A stretch of 64,000 nucleotides of DNA from Nocardia spumae (GCF_020733635.1 NZ_JAJFZL010000001.1:3968001-4032000); one strand, 5' to 3'; positions 9,438-18,360 are shown, counted from the first letter of the stretch. Program-made: numbers and translations. Notes: generated from the sequence alone by a model not told the origin.

Positions 9438-10282
9438 GGACGCGCACCCCCTTCTTCGGCCGCACGTTCGTCGACGATCGAGCGCGCGATCTGCTCGAGC
9501 CGCTCGTCGGTAACGTCCAGTGCCCCTTCGGCATTGATGACCACCGCGGTGGGGTAGATCCCCCGCAGCAGGTCCGGTCCGCCGGTCGCGGTGTCGTCGT
9601 CGGAGGCGTCCAGCAGCGATTCCACGGCGATGCGCAGAGCGCCGTCTTCGTCCATGCCGCGGCTGTAGGTCTTCTTCAACGACGACTTCGCGAACATCGA
9701 GCCCGAACCGGTGGCGGTGTAGCCGAAGCGCTCTTCGCTGCGGCCCCCGACCACGTCGTAGGACACGATACGGCCGGCCCGTTCCGGATCGGTGGCCTCG
9801 AGGTCATAGCCGACCAGGATCGGCACCACCGCCAGGCCCTGGAGCGCGGCGGGCAGGTTGTCACGGACCATCTTCGACAGCTTGTTGGCCTTACCGTCGA
9901 AGGTCAGCGGCACGCCCTCGATCTTCTCGTAGTACTCGAGCTCCACGGCGAACAGCCGGATCATCTCCACCGCGACCCCGGCGGTACCGGCGATCCCGGC
10001 CGCGGAGAAGGTGTCGGTGATGTACACCTTCTCCATATCGCGGCTGGCCAGCAGGTTGCCCTGGGTGGCACGGCGGTCACCGGCGATCAGCACACCGCCG
10101 CGGTAGGTCACCGCGACGATGGTGGTGCCGTGGGGCGCCAAGTCCTCGGCCCTTCCGGAGGCCTTGGCGGCCGCGCCGAAACCGTTGCCCGGCAACAGTT
10201 CCGGCGCGTTTTCCCGTAGATATTCGGAGAATGACGAGAGGGCGTACCCCATGTGGAGCCGCAAGGGGTCACCTGATGTCAC
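9434..10282 (-). CDS. prcB: 20S proteasome beta subunit PrcB (with propeptide)
   Basis: Catalytic subunit of the inner beta rings. A propeptide of 52 residues precedes the autocleavage site [13 protein letters not shown], freeing Thr53 as the N-terminal nucleophile; the GDRRAT and KVYITD blocks that follow are typical of active beta subunits. Length is 282 aa, close to the 291 aa of M. tuberculosis PrcB. The GTG start at 10282 overlaps the pup stop by 4 bp (GTGA) and the stop overlaps prcA by 4 bp, giving a tight pup-prcB-prcA unit. Confidence 0.97.
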   Translation of the reverse strand: MTSGDPLRLHMGYALSSFSEYLRENAPELLPGNGFGAAAKASGRAEDLAPHGTTIVAVTYRGGVLIAGDRRATQGNLLASRDMEKVYITDTFSAAGIAGTAGVAVEMIRLFAVELEYYEKIEGVPLTFDGKANKLSKMVRDNLPAALQGLAVVPILVGYDLEATDPERAGRIVSYDVVGGRSEERFGYTATGSGSMFAKSSLKKTYSRGMDEDGALRIAVESLLDASDDDTATGGPDLLRGIYPTAVVINAEGALDVTDERLEQIARSIVDERAAEEGGARP

Positions 10283-10473
10283 TGGCCGCCTTTCTGGACG
10301 TAGGCACGCACGAAGTCCTCCGCGTTCTCTTCGAGCACGTCATCGATCTCGTCGAGCAGGTCGTCGGTCTCGTCGGCCAGCTTCTCGCGGCGCTCCTGTC
10401 CCGCGGCATCGACACCGGCCGCGTCGTCGTCCTCGTCGCCACCACCGGCGCGCTTGGTCTGCTCTTGTGCCAT
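10279..10473 (-). CDS. pup: Prokaryotic ubiquitin-like protein Pup
   Basis: Small, intrinsically disordered protein modifier that is attached to lysines of proteasome substrates. It has 64 residues, as in mycobacteria, a charged N-terminal half rich in Asp and Gly, the Mpa-binding coiled-coil segment ([20 protein letters not shown]) and the C-terminus YVQKGGQ. Because it ends in Gln rather than Glu, Dop must deamidate it before PafA can use it. ATG 10473 follows a strong ribosome site (GAGGAGG, 9 nt upstream). It overlaps prcB by 4 bp. Confidence 0.98.
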   Translation of the reverse strand: MAQEQTKRAGGGDEDDDAAGVDAAGQERREKLADETDDLLDEIDDVLEENAEDFVRAYVQKGGQ

Positions 10474-10502
10474 AGCAGCCGACCTCCTCTACTGATCATC
10501 GG

Positions 10503-10528
10503 CGAGCATCGGATATGTCCGATGCTCG
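10503..10528. promoter_or_regulatory. Perfect 26-bp palindrome upstream of pup
   Basis: Two perfect 11-bp arms (left arm CGAGCATCGGA) around a 4-bp centre TATG, 30 bp upstream of the pup start codon and just above its ribosome site. It may be an operator for pup-prcBA or a dop terminator/attenuator hairpin in the dop-pup RNA; no U-run follows. Confidence 0.45.
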
Positions 10529-10630
10529 TGTCTCAACACTACCCAGCGACGGCGACAACATGCCGGATTACCTCGCAATGTGCCCCCGCCGCAACGTCAC
10601 CGCACGGTCGGACCTCACCCCGCGAACCGA

Positions 10631-12130
10631 TCAAGAAGTGAGCTGCTTGACCAGCTCGGCGGCGGTGCCGGCCCCCTCGAGCAGCTTGCCGACGTGGGAC
10701 TTCGTGCCGCGCCGCGGCTCCAGGGTGGGAATACGGACCAGCGAGTCACCGCCCAGATCGAAGATCACCGAATCCCAGCTCGCCGCCGCGATATCGGCGC
10801 CGAAACGGCGCAGGCATTCGCCGCGGAAATAGGCGCGGGTATCGGTCGGCGGGGCCGTCATCGCCTCGGTGACCTGCTGTTCGGTGACCAGGCGTTCCAT
10901 CGAGCCACGCGCCACCAGACGGTTGTAGAGCCCCTTGTCCAGGCGCACGTCGGAGTACTGCAGGTCCATCAGATGCAGCTTGGGCGCCGCCCACCCCAGA
11001 CCCTCGCGGTTGCGCATCCCCTCGAGCAGGCGCAGCTTGGCCGGCCAGTCCAGCAGATGCGCGCATTCCATGGGATCGCGTTCCAGCAGGTCGAGCACGT
11101 GCGCCCACTTCTCGAGCACATCGGTGACCCGGGCATCGGCGGTGCCTTCGCGATCATGGAACTTCTCGACCCGATCGAGGTAGATGCGTTGCAGCGCAAG
11201 GCCGGTCAGCTCGCGGCCGTCGACCAGGGCCACGGTGGCGCGCAGGGTCGGATCGTGGCTGATGGTGTGTACCGCGGTCACCGGGCGCGCCAGCTGCAGA
11301 TCCGACAGATCCTCGCCCGCCTCGATGAGGTCGAGCACCAGCGCGGTGGTCCCGACCTTGAGATAGGTCGACCATTCCGCCAGGTTGGCGTCACCGATGA
11401 TGACATGCAGGCGCCGATACTTGTCGGCATCGGCATGCGGTTCGTCGCGGGTGTTGATGATGCCGCGCTTGAGGGTGGTCTCGAGACCCACCTCGACCTC
11501 GATGTAGTCCGCGCGCTGCGAGAGCTGGAATCCGGCGTGATCACCGGACTGGCCGATGCCGACGCGGCCCGAACCGGACACCACCTGGCGGGAGACGAAG
11601 AACGGGGTCAGGCCGACGATGATCTGGTTGAACGGCGTATCGCGGTTCATCAGATAGTTCTCGTGGGTGCCGTAGGAGGCGCCCTTGCCGTCGACGTTGT
11701 TCTTGTACAGCTGCATGGGCGGCGCTCCGGGCACGCTCGAGGCGTACCGCGCGGCGGCCTCCATCACACGCTCGCCCGCCTTGTCCCAGATCACCGCGTC
11801 GAGCGGGTCGACGACCTCGGGAGCGGAGTACTCCGGATGCGCGTGGTCGACATAGAGCCGGGCACCGTTGGTGAGGATCATGTTCGCCGCGCCGACCTCG
11901 TCGGCGTCGATCACCGGCGCCGGCCCGTTGAGCCGGCCCAGATCGAAACCACGCGCATCGCGCAGCGGCGATTCCACCTCGTAGTCCCAGCGTGTGCGCT
12001 TGGCCCTGGGCACGCCCTCGGCCGCCGCATAGGCCAGCACCGCCTGGGTGGATGTGAGAATCGGGTTGGCCGAGGGTTCGGTGGGCGTGGAGATGCCGTA
12101 CTCGACCTCGATTCCGATGATGCGCTGCAT
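10631..12130 (-). CDS. dop: Pup deamidase/depupylase Dop
   Basis: Converts the C-terminal Gln of Pup to Glu and also removes Pup from conjugates; homologous to PafA. The 499-aa protein starts [15 protein letters not shown], with the metal/ATP-binding GIEVEYG motif and, unlike PafA, the Dop-specific loop at about residues 38-80 ([16 protein letters not shown] through [12 protein letters not shown]). The [15 protein letters not shown] motif carries the catalytic aspartate region. Start ATG 12130 has a TAGGCT box 6 nt above it. The gap to pup is 157 bp and contains a large palindrome. Confidence 0.96.
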   Translation of the reverse strand: MQRIIGIEVEYGISTPTEPSANPILTSTQAVLAYAAAEGVPRAKRTRWDYEVESPLRDARGFDLGRLNGPAPVIDADEVGAANMILTNGARLYVDHAHPEYSAPEVVDPLDAVIWDKAGERVMEAAARYASSVPGAPPMQLYKNNVDGKGASYGTHENYLMNRDTPFNQIIVGLTPFFVSRQVVSGSGRVGIGQSGDHAGFQLSQRADYIEVEVGLETTLKRGIINTRDEPHADADKYRRLHVIIGDANLAEWSTYLKVGTTALVLDLIEAGEDLSDLQLARPVTAVHTISHDPTLRATVALVDGRELTGLALQRIYLDRVEKFHDREGTADARVTDVLEKWAHVLDLLERDPMECAHLLDWPAKLRLLEGMRNREGLGWAAPKLHLMDLQYSDVRLDKGLYNRLVARGSMERLVTEQQVTEAMTAPPTDTRAYFRGECLRRFGADIAAASWDSVIFDLGGDSLVRIPTLEPRRGTKSHVGKLLEGAGTAAELVKQLTS

Positions 12131-12136
12131 GCGTCG

Positions 12137-12142
12137 AGCCTA
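12137..12142 (-). promoter_or_regulatory. -10 element of leaderless dop
   Basis: TAGGCT on the minus strand, 6 nt before the ATG of dop; the same box is found at the same spacing before the Nudix and PAC2 genes in this window. Confidence 0.55.
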
Positions 12143-12213
12143 TGCGACGCGCACGATTCCCGGGGACGTCCGGGTGTCCGGAAACGTCCGGGGTACCGCG
12201 CGGCGACGCGAAT

Positions 12214-12969
12214 TCAGTTGACCGCCAGCGGGTCCGGAACCGGTGCCTCCGACGGTGCGACCAGGTCGGCGACGGTCGAATCACGGTCCAGCGGCACCCC
12301 GAGACTGCGCGCGTTGCTCTCCAGCAGCCCCAGCACCGATTCGGTCACGATCGCCTCGATCTGTTCCGAACCGAGTTCCGCGGCGGTGTCGGCCCGCCAG
12401 CTGTTGACCACGCCGTCGACGAATCCGACGATGCCGAAGGCCATCGGCCGCGCCCGCACCGGATCGATGCCGACACGGGCCGCGGCCGTGGCGAACAGAT
12501 CCGCCAGCCGGGCGCCGATCCGGTCCCGCGCTCCGGCCAGGGCATGTGACGAATCCCCCTGCGGCGCACCGGCGGCGAGGAATCTGTGCAGCTGCGGGTG
12601 GGATGCCACCCAGCCCACGTAGGTACCGACCGCGCCGCTCACGGCATCGCGAACGGTCCCGTCCGCACGCAGCGTGGGCAGTATCGCGGTAAGCAGTGAT
12701 TCCAGGATCCGGCCGCGGATCTGCTCGTCGAGATCGGCACGGCCGTCGAAATGGCGGTAGACCACCGGACGCGGCAGACCGAGCCGATCGGCGATCTGCT
12801 GGACCGACACCTCGGCGCCGCTGTCCTCGATCACCGCCACCGCGGCATCGATCACCTCGATACGGCGCCGCTGTTTATGACTGTTCCAGCGCGTGCTGCG
12901 GCCGTCCACACCGGCCTGCGCGCCCCGCTGGGCCGGCCGCGCGGGGCGCTTGGCACTGGTCTCGCTCAC
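12214..12969 (-). CDS. TetR-family transcriptional regulator
   Basis: 251-aa repressor-type protein. After a basic disordered N-terminus of about 30 residues, the TetR HTH spans about residues 36-82 (IEVIDAAVAVIEDSGAEVSVQQIADRLGLPRPVVYRHFDG). The C-terminal ligand domain has TYVGWVASHPQLHRFLAAG and ARPMAFGIVGFVDGVVNSW, the TetR_C pattern of mycobacterial fatty-acid or xenobiotic regulators. GTG 12969 lies 6 nt below a TATCGT box. It is divergent from the AurF-like oxygenase gene; an inverted repeat sits inside that gene's promoter, so local repression of the neighbour and possibly of itself is likely. The inducer is unknown. Confidence 0.9.
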   Translation of the reverse strand: MSETSAKRPARPAQRGAQAGVDGRSTRWNSHKQRRRIEVIDAAVAVIEDSGAEVSVQQIADRLGLPRPVVYRHFDGRADLDEQIRGRILESLLTAILPTLRADGTVRDAVSGAVGTYVGWVASHPQLHRFLAAGAPQGDSSHALAGARDRIGARLADLFATAAARVGIDPVRARPMAFGIVGFVDGVVNSWRADTAAELGSEQIEAIVTESVLGLLESNARSLGVPLDRDSTVADLVAPSEAPVPDPLAVN

Positions 12970-12975
12970 AGGTCA

Positions 12976-12981
12976 ACGATA
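12976..12981 (-). promoter_or_regulatory. -10 element of leaderless tetR gene
   Basis: TATCGT on the minus strand, 6 nt before GTG 12969. Confidence 0.5.
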
Positions 12982-12992
12982 CCCGCGCGGTA

Positions 12993-13021
12993 TTGACTGA
13001 GACATGCCGTCTCACTAATAT
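12993..13021 (+). promoter_or_regulatory. SigA-type promoter with TetR operator in its spacer
   Basis: TTGACT (12993-12998) and TAATAT (13016-13021) are separated by exactly 17 bp, an unusually good housekeeping promoter for this genome. The spacer holds the perfect inverted repeat TGAGAC-ATGCC-GTCTCA (12998-13014), so a bound TetR dimer would block RNA polymerase. It drives the AurF-like gene 47 bp downstream. Confidence 0.75.
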
Positions 13022-13067
13022 TGGTGTGACACGACGTATCGGTAATTCGAACATTCGGAGCGCAACC

Positions 13068-13967
13068 ATGGGCAACGACGCCACCCTGCTCCCCCGGGAC
13101 TCCTTCGCACAGCGCCTGCTACTGGGCTCGGTGCGCAAGTCCTACGACCCCGTGGTCGATCTGGATTGGGACGCCCCGCTGGATCCGGACAAACTGTTCC
13201 TGCCGCCGGAGGTCGTCTCCCTCTACGGCACCGAGATCTGGGAAACACTCACCCCGCGGCAGCGCCGCGAGCTGTCCCGCCAGGAGCTGGCGAACATCCT
13301 GTCGGTAGGGATCTGGTTCGAGAACATCCTGAACCGATTGCTGTTGCGGGAGTTGATGAACGGCGATCCGTCCTCGCACCGCTCGCACTACACGCTCACC
13401 GAGATGGCCGACGAATGCCGGCACATGACCATGTTCGGCAAGCTGATCGACCATATCGACGCGCGACCCTACTGGCCGAAAGCTCCGGCCCGGCTGGCGA
13501 TCTCGTCGCTGCAACTGCTCCTGCACGGCCCGATGGTGTGGGTGGGCGCGCTGGTGGGCGAGGAGATCTTCGATGCTCTGCAGCGCCGGACCATCGACGA
13601 TCCGCAGTTGCAGCCGGTGGTGGCGCGGACCTTCCGCATCCACGTCACCGAGGAGGCGCGCCACATCGGATTCGCCCGTGATTCGCTCGCACGCCGCGTG
13701 CCCTCGATGTCGACGGCCGAACGGATCTACGTCCGGACGTGCGTGGCGGTGGCGGCGCCGCTGTTCGTCCGCCTGATCATCAACCCGCACATGTACGTTC
13801 GCGCGGGGCTCGACGGCCGGGCGGCCCGGCGGGTCGCGGTGGCCAACCCGCACGCCCGGCGCGCACTGGCGGCCGGGGCGGCCGATCTCGGCGCCTTCCT
13901 CGGCGAGCACGGACTGCTGGGCCCGATCGGTCAGCGGATCTGGCGGCGCTGCGGACTCCTCGGATGA
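13068..13967 (+). CDS. AurF-like diiron N-oxygenase family protein
   Basis: 299-aa four-helix-bundle diiron protein of the p-aminobenzoate N-oxygenase AurF family, which oxidises aryl amines to nitro compounds in some pathways. Metal ligands are visible in the expected order: Glu in WFENILNRLLLREL, the E-x-x-H pair in EMADECRHMTMFGK, Glu in VGEEIFDAL, and the E-x-x-x-H pair in TEEARHIGFARDSL. The ATG at 13068 follows GGAG by 7 nt. It lies under a strong promoter with a TetR operator, and its stop overlaps the start of the DUF4873 gene (ATGA), so the two are a unit. Actinomycete genomes carry many AurF-like proteins of unknown substrate, so the reaction is not assigned. Confidence 0.88.
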   Translation: MGNDATLLPRDSFAQRLLLGSVRKSYDPVVDLDWDAPLDPDKLFLPPEVVSLYGTEIWETLTPRQRRELSRQELANILSVGIWFENILNRLLLRELMNGDPSSHRSHYTLTEMADECRHMTMFGKLIDHIDARPYWPKAPARLAISSLQLLLHGPMVWVGALVGEEIFDALQRRTIDDPQLQPVVARTFRIHVTEEARHIGFARDSLARRVPSMSTAERIYVRTCVAVAAPLFVRLIINPHMYVRAGLDGRAARRVAVANPHARRALAAGAADLGAFLGEHGLLGPIGQRIWRRCGLLG

Positions 13968-14881
13968 GGCCGCATCGACGAACCGGGCGCGCGACCACCG
14001 GCCGGCCGGGGCGCGGCGTGATCGTGGTGGCCGAACGCCCGGCCGCACCCGTGGTCGTGGCAGCCCTGCGGCGCCACGGGATCGACGATGTGACGGTGCT
14101 GGGCTCGGCCCCCTCCCACGCCACCGCGGCACCGGAATCGGTGCACCGCATGGAATTCGACGGTACCCGCGATATCTGGCACCTGCACACCGCGGCCGGC
14201 ATCGTGACGGCCGCGGTGGTGATCATGTCCGATGCCGTCGTGGACGAACGCCGCGTCCTCGGCGCCGACGGCCGCACCCTGCGCGAGGTCCTCGACCGCG
14301 GACCGGCGGCTCATCTCGGGGTGGCGCTGCACGACCTGCCGAACCTGTTCTGGACACACACCCCCGCATCGGCGGTGTGGCCGGGGTATTCGAGCACCGC
14401 ACGCGCCGAGTACGCGGCCCGATGCACGGCGGAAATGCGTCGTACCGGATGTACCCGCATCCGGCTGCGCCGTGCGGTGCAGCACGAATCGGCTCGGCGC
14501 TGGGCCGCGGATCCGCGTCCGCGACGCCATATGCCCAGTCCGGACGACGTCCATTTCGATCTGACGGTGGCCGCCGATCGGGTTCCGGCCCACGACTACG
14601 CGGGTCCCGCGATACTCGACGCTCCCGGCGCCGAGGTGGCGGTGACGGCCACGCTCAGCGGACACTCCGATCCGATCGACGGCCGATATCACTGGTACGG
14701 TCGCCTCCACGGATCCGATGCCGACGCGCTGCCCGCCCCCGGCCGCGGCGCCGTATCGCTGCGAGTGCCCGGCGCACCGCCCGCGACGGGCCGCCTGCAG
14801 GAGCGCGACCCGTGGGGCAATCTGCGTATCGCCGGTATCGGGCGACCGCCGTTTCCCATGGCGGACACCGATATTCGATGA
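13964..14881 (+). CDS. DUF4873 protein with degenerate flavin-monooxygenase N-terminus
   Basis: 305 aa. The C-terminal 100 residues form a DUF4873 domain (YAGPAILDAPGAEVAV through SDPIDGRYHWYGRL and LQERDPWGNLRIAGIG). The N-terminal 200 residues resemble a Baeyer-Villiger/FAD monooxygenase: VIVVAERPAAP followed by ALRRHGIDDVTVLG aligns with the usual FAD fingerprint, and HDLPNLFWTHTPAS with the family's late motif. However, the GxGxxG glycines are missing and the central NADPH domain is absent, so it is probably not a working oxygenase. It overlaps the AurF-like gene by 4 bp, hence co-translated and co-regulated by the TetR protein. Role unknown; a binding or accessory role for the oxygenase is an inference. 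Confidence 0.78.
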   Translation: MRPHRRTGRATTGRPGRGVIVVAERPAAPVVVAALRRHGIDDVTVLGSAPSHATAAPESVHRMEFDGTRDIWHLHTAAGIVTAAVVIMSDAVVDERRVLGADGRTLREVLDRGPAAHLGVALHDLPNLFWTHTPASAVWPGYSSTARAEYAARCTAEMRRTGCTRIRLRRAVQHESARRWAADPRPRRHMPSPDDVHFDLTVAADRVPAHDYAGPAILDAPGAEVAVTATLSGHSDPIDGRYHWYGRLHGSDADALPAPGRGAVSLRVPGAPPATGRLQERDPWGNLRIAGIGRPPFPMADTDIR

Positions 14882-14885
14882 CCGG

Positions 14886-15251
14886 TCAGGACGGCACCCG
14901 GTCCAGGAATCCGTAGACCGAGGCGATGCGGTCGCCGTCGCGCACGATCACATCGAAGCCGACGATCAGCGGTTCGGCATCCGGCAGTCCCAGACTCCAG
15001 GTGAACCGCGCCTGATCGTGGTGTCCGTCGACCGGACCGAGGGTGAAACGCATCCCGGCGAACTGCTGCCGGACCCCGGCGATCATCTCGCCGATCTCGG
15101 CGACGCCGGTGACCGCGGCGAGCGGATCGGTATAGGTGGCCCCGGGCAGATACAGTTCGTCGAGCAGCTTGCGCCGGACCGCGTCGTCGCCCTCGTTCCA
15201 GGTCTCGATGTAGCGCTCGGCAATGGTGGTGTGGGTTTCGTATTCGCTCAT
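14886..15251 (-). CDS. SnoaL/NTF2-like protein
   Basis: 121-aa cone-shaped alpha+beta barrel protein of the NTF2-like superfamily. The N-terminal helix IAERYIETWNEGDDAVRRKLL, the YTDPLAAVTGVAEIGEMIAG block and the strands RFTWSLGLPDAEPLIVGFDVIV match the small nuclear transport factor 2 family proteins common in actinobacteria. Start is taken as ATG 15251 (an upstream in-frame start at 15269 adds six residues). It converges tail to tail with the DUF4873 gene, with only 4 bp between stops. Substrate or partner unknown; members are often isomerases, hydrolases or binding proteins. Confidence 0.82.
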   Translation of the reverse strand: MSEYETHTTIAERYIETWNEGDDAVRRKLLDELYLPGATYTDPLAAVTGVAEIGEMIAGVRQQFAGMRFTLGPVDGHHDQARFTWSLGLPDAEPLIVGFDVIVRDGDRIASVYGFLDRVPS

Positions 15252-15357
15252 GTATCGAGCATGTTCCACGGCGGGCGCACAGTCGATTACCCGTCGGGTA
15301 ATGCGCTCGCGAACCGAAGCCGTTGCCGCGCAGCCGAATCGATTCGGCGCGAGCGTG

Positions 15358-15726
15358 CTACAGCACCGATTTCAGCGCCTGCTCATCGCGCGCCACCACG
15401 GCCCGGCCGTCGGCGGTGACCACGATCGGCCGCTGGATCAGTGTCGGATTGGCGGCCAGCGTCTCGATCCACTGTTCCCGGTCGGCCGCTGTCCGCGACC
15501 AGCCGGAGACGCCCAGCTGCTTGGCGTCGGGTTCGGCGGTCCGGGTGATATCCCACGGTTCCAGGCCGAGTTGGGCCAGCACCGCCCGCAGATCGTCGGT
15601 GGTGGGCGGATCCTCGAGGTAGCGCCGCTCGATGTAGTTCACGCCGGCCTCGTCCAGCGCCGTCTTGGCGGCACGGCTCTTCGAGCATCGGGGGTTGTGC
15701 CAGATCTGCACCTGTCCGGAGGTCAT
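15358..15726 (-). CDS. ArsC/Spx/YffB-family thioredoxin-fold reductase
   Basis: 122-aa protein with the ArsC-type start VQIWHNPRCSKSRAAKTAL, whose Cys (CSKS) is the catalytic cysteine of glutaredoxin-coupled arsenate reductases, and the RPIVVTADGRAVVAR segment that contains the arsenate-binding Arg. No ars operon genes (efflux pump, ArsR) lie nearby, so an arsenate-resistance role cannot be assumed. It is the last gene of a minus-strand run after the GT39 glycosyltransferase, but has its own TAGGGT box 7 nt before the ATG. Confidence 0.85.
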   Translation of the reverse strand: MTSGQVQIWHNPRCSKSRAAKTALDEAGVNYIERRYLEDPPTTDDLRAVLAQLGLEPWDITRTAEPDAKQLGVSGWSRTAADREQWIETLAANPTLIQRPIVVTADGRAVVARDEQALKSVL

Positions 15727-15733
15727 ACGCGCA

Positions 15734-15739
15734 ACCCTA
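15734..15739 (-). promoter_or_regulatory. -10 element of leaderless arsC-like gene
   Basis: TAGGGT on the minus strand, 7 nt before ATG 15726. Confidence 0.5.
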
Positions 15740-15784
15740 GCGCGCGGATCCGGCCCGCTCGGAAAGCCGGCCCATCACTCCGCG

Positions 15785-17329
15785 TCACAGATGCATCCAG
15801 CCCGGCCAGACCCGGGACCAGGGGCGGCGTGGTCCCGAACAGTCGTACAGGGTGACATCCCGGGTGTTTCCGGCGAAACCCAGCCGGGTGTCGACGCGGC
15901 CGATCGCGGTGAGCGACGCGCATTGGCCGCGCAACGCGGCCTCGTTGCCACCCACGATCAGCGCGGTGCTCGCGGTGTCCGGTGGGGTCGCGAAGTAACC
16001 GAAGCCGCGACTGGGGCTGTAGACCCGCGGCAGGTCGGCGCGGCCCAACTGGTCCAGCGCGCTCGCCTGCCAATACGTGTCGGTGATGACCACGGCATGC
16101 TCGCGGCGATCGGCAGGCAGGCCACGATAGGCGGTGACGACCGCGGTCGTGAGCTCCGGCCAGCCGAACTGTCCGTAGGTGCCGATCTGGATCGCTGCGG
16201 CCGCATCGTCGCGGGGCTGCGCGATCGCCGACGCCGGCTGCCACGGCAGCGATACCGCGATCGAGGCCACCGCCGCGGCCGCCACCAGAGCGGTCACCGC
16301 GGACCCGATGCGCACGCGCCTCGACGAGCGCGCGCGCAGCCAGTGCACGAGGCCGACCGCGCCCGCCGCCATCACCGCCGCGTACAGCCCGGCCGGGTAG
16401 TACACCCGGCCACCGGTGATCAAAAAGGCGATCTCCACCAGAATCAGGGTCGCACCGAGGAATCGGTAGGGCCGCAGCGGTTTCCACCGCAGCAGAGCCC
16501 ACACCCCGCACAGCAGCACCGGCAGTCCGAGCACACCGGCCAGCATCAACGACATCGGCACGAACAGCAGGCGGCCACCCAGCACTGCCTGTTCGGACGC
16601 GATTTCCGCGCCCATCGACAGCTGCGGCCAGCTGTGGCGCGCCTGCCAGATCAGCTGTGGCACCGCCGAAACCACGGTCAGCGCCGCACCGGCCCACAGG
16701 AGCGGGCGCCGCGGCAACTCCCGTGGCCCGAACACCACGCAGCTCACGGCCAGGGCGAGCCAGAAGAACGGGATGAGCCACTTGATCTGCAGATCCAGTG
16801 CCGTGACCACGCCCGCGAACAGCAGCAGCCGATCGCGGCGCGTGCGTACCCAGCGCACCACCAGCCAGGTGATCAGCACCCACAGCGCGGTATCGATGGC
16901 GTTGGTGGTGAGCATCGCACCCTGCAGCAGGAGAAACGGCGAGCACGCATACGCCAGTGCGGCGATGGCCTGCCCCGCGCGCTCGCCACCGAATTCGCGA
17001 GCGATCATCGCGGACAGCACGATCGCGGCGACCGTGATCAGCACCGCGGGCCAGCGCAACGCGGGATAGGAATCCGGTACCAGCACGTCCATCGTCCGGG
17101 CCAGGAGCGGCAGCACCGGCCCCTGATCGGCGTAGCCCCAGCTCGGACGTCGGCCGGCCGCCAGAAAGTACAGCTCATCGCCGAAATAGCCGTATTTCGA
17201 GGCCGCGAACGACACGGCCGCGCCGCCGACCGCGGCGATCGGCACGACGACCGCCCACGCGAGTGCCGGGACTACCTCCGGTGTCGCCGCGCCACGAGTT
17301 TCGGCGTCGGAATCGAGTACTTCGGTCAC
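15785..17329 (-). CDS. GT39-type (ArnT/PMT-like) membrane glycosyltransferase
   Basis: 514-aa polytopic membrane protein of the GT-C fold. It has about 11 hydrophobic segments; the first periplasmic loop contains YFGDELYFLAAG, with the Asp-Glu pair used by GT39 family enzymes for catalysis and metal binding, followed by WGYADQGPVLPLLAR. The C-terminal 120 residues are a soluble periplasmic domain. Such enzymes transfer a sugar from a polyprenyl-phosphate donor to an exported acceptor; donor and acceptor cannot be deduced here. GTG 17329 follows GGAGG by 6 nt. It lies 134 bp downstream of pxpC and is not obviously related to it. Confidence 0.85.
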   Translation of the reverse strand: MTEVLDSDAETRGAATPEVVPALAWAVVVPIAAVGGAAVSFAASKYGYFGDELYFLAAGRRPSWGYADQGPVLPLLARTMDVLVPDSYPALRWPAVLITVAAIVLSAMIAREFGGERAGQAIAALAYACSPFLLLQGAMLTTNAIDTALWVLITWLVVRWVRTRRDRLLLFAGVVTALDLQIKWLIPFFWLALAVSCVVFGPRELPRRPLLWAGAALTVVSAVPQLIWQARHSWPQLSMGAEIASEQAVLGGRLLFVPMSLMLAGVLGLPVLLCGVWALLRWKPLRPYRFLGATLILVEIAFLITGGRVYYPAGLYAAVMAAGAVGLVHWLRARSSRRVRIGSAVTALVAAAAVASIAVSLPWQPASAIAQPRDDAAAAIQIGTYGQFGWPELTTAVVTAYRGLPADRREHAVVITDTYWQASALDQLGRADLPRVYSPSRGFGYFATPPDTASTALIVGGNEAALRGQCASLTAIGRVDTRLGFAGNTRDVTLYDCSGPRRPWSRVWPGWMHL

Positions 17330-17463
17330 CGGTTCCCTCCTGTACCGCCCCTGTGCAGTGAATCCTCGGTGACACTATCGATCCCGCACGGCCGTGTCGT
17401 CGCCCCACAGACCGATCCGGGATCAGCCTCGAGAGGTACGCCCTGCCGCGCCCCGGCCTCGGA

Positions 17464-18360
17464 TCACGGCGGCCGCGAACGGAATTCGACGAGTTGGCCG
17501 GGGCGGGCCTGACCGAGCAGATCGATATCGGCGTCGATGACGGTCCCGACGACCGGATAGCCGCCGGTAATGGGACGATCGGCCAGCAGGACCACCGGGC
17601 GGCCCGCTGGTGGCACCTGAATCGCACCCAATGCCATTCCCTCGGTAGGTAATTCGGCGTCGTCGACGCGCCGCAAAGACGGCGCGCCACCGCAGCGGTC
17701 CAGCCGGATTCCGATCCGGTCGGCATCGGCCGAGACCCGCCACGCACCGGCGAACAGGGCCTCGGGATTGACGAACCAGTCCGCACGCGGGCCGAGCAGC
17801 ACACGCGGGCGCAGCGGATCGTCGCTGATCGGCGCGACGGGTGCGATGTCGACATTCGGCCAATCGCGCGGTGGCACCCCCACCGGGATCGTGTCACCCC
17901 GGCGCAGCGGTTCCGGACCGAGCCCCGCCATGGTGTCCCGGCTGCGCGAGCCGAGTACCGGCTCCACCGCGATACCGCCGCGCACCGCCAGATAGCAGCG
18001 CAGACCGGTCACGGCGGTGCCGAGGCGCACCCGCTGCCCCGCACCGACGAACAGCACCGAGGCCGGTGGCTCCCGGCGGCCGTCGACGGTGATCGGCGCG
18101 GGCGCGCCCGTCACCGCCACCATCGTGGGCAGATCGAACTCCACGCTCAGCCCGCCCAGTACACATTCGATGGCCGCGGCGGATTCCGCATTGCCCACCA
18201 GCCGGTTCGCCAGCCGCAGCGCACCGCGGTCGACCGCGCCGGAGACGCCCACCCCCGCGCGGAACCAGCCCGGGCGCCCGAGGTCCTGCACGGTGCTCGA
18301 CGCACCGGGTTCGAGCACTCGCATGCGCGGGGTCGGATACGACCTGCGGGTGGGACTCAC
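17464..18360 (-). CDS. pxpC: 5-oxoprolinase subunit PxpC
   Basis: One of the three subunits of the ATP-dependent bacterial 5-oxoprolinase, which opens 5-oxoproline (pyroglutamate) to glutamate and so clears a spontaneous damage product of glutamine. The protein (298 aa) contains the family's VLEPGASSTVQDLGRPGWF opening, the GLRCYLAVRGGIAV strand and the ITGGYPVVGTVIDADIDLLGQ C-terminal motif. GTG 18360 overlaps the pxpB stop by 4 bp (GTGA). Older annotation would call it urea amidolyase-related or KipA. Confidence 0.92.
   Translation of the reverse strand: MSPTRRSYPTPRMRVLEPGASSTVQDLGRPGWFRAGVGVSGAVDRGALRLANRLVGNAESAAAIECVLGGLSVEFDLPTMVAVTGAPAPITVDGRREPPASVLFVGAGQRVRLGTAVTGLRCYLAVRGGIAVEPVLGSRSRDTMAGLGPEPLRRGDTIPVGVPPRDWPNVDIAPVAPISDDPLRPRVLLGPRADWFVNPEALFAGAWRVSADADRIGIRLDRCGGAPSLRRVDDAELPTEGMALGAIQVPPAGRPVVLLADRPITGGYPVVGTVIDADIDLLGQARPGQLVEFRSRPP

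Noticed and set aside
15358..15726. Arsenic-resistance locus
   Set aside because: Only a single ArsC-like protein; no ArsR, efflux pump or other ars gene nearby, and the DUF2064 gene at 63 kb is unrelated to it in position.
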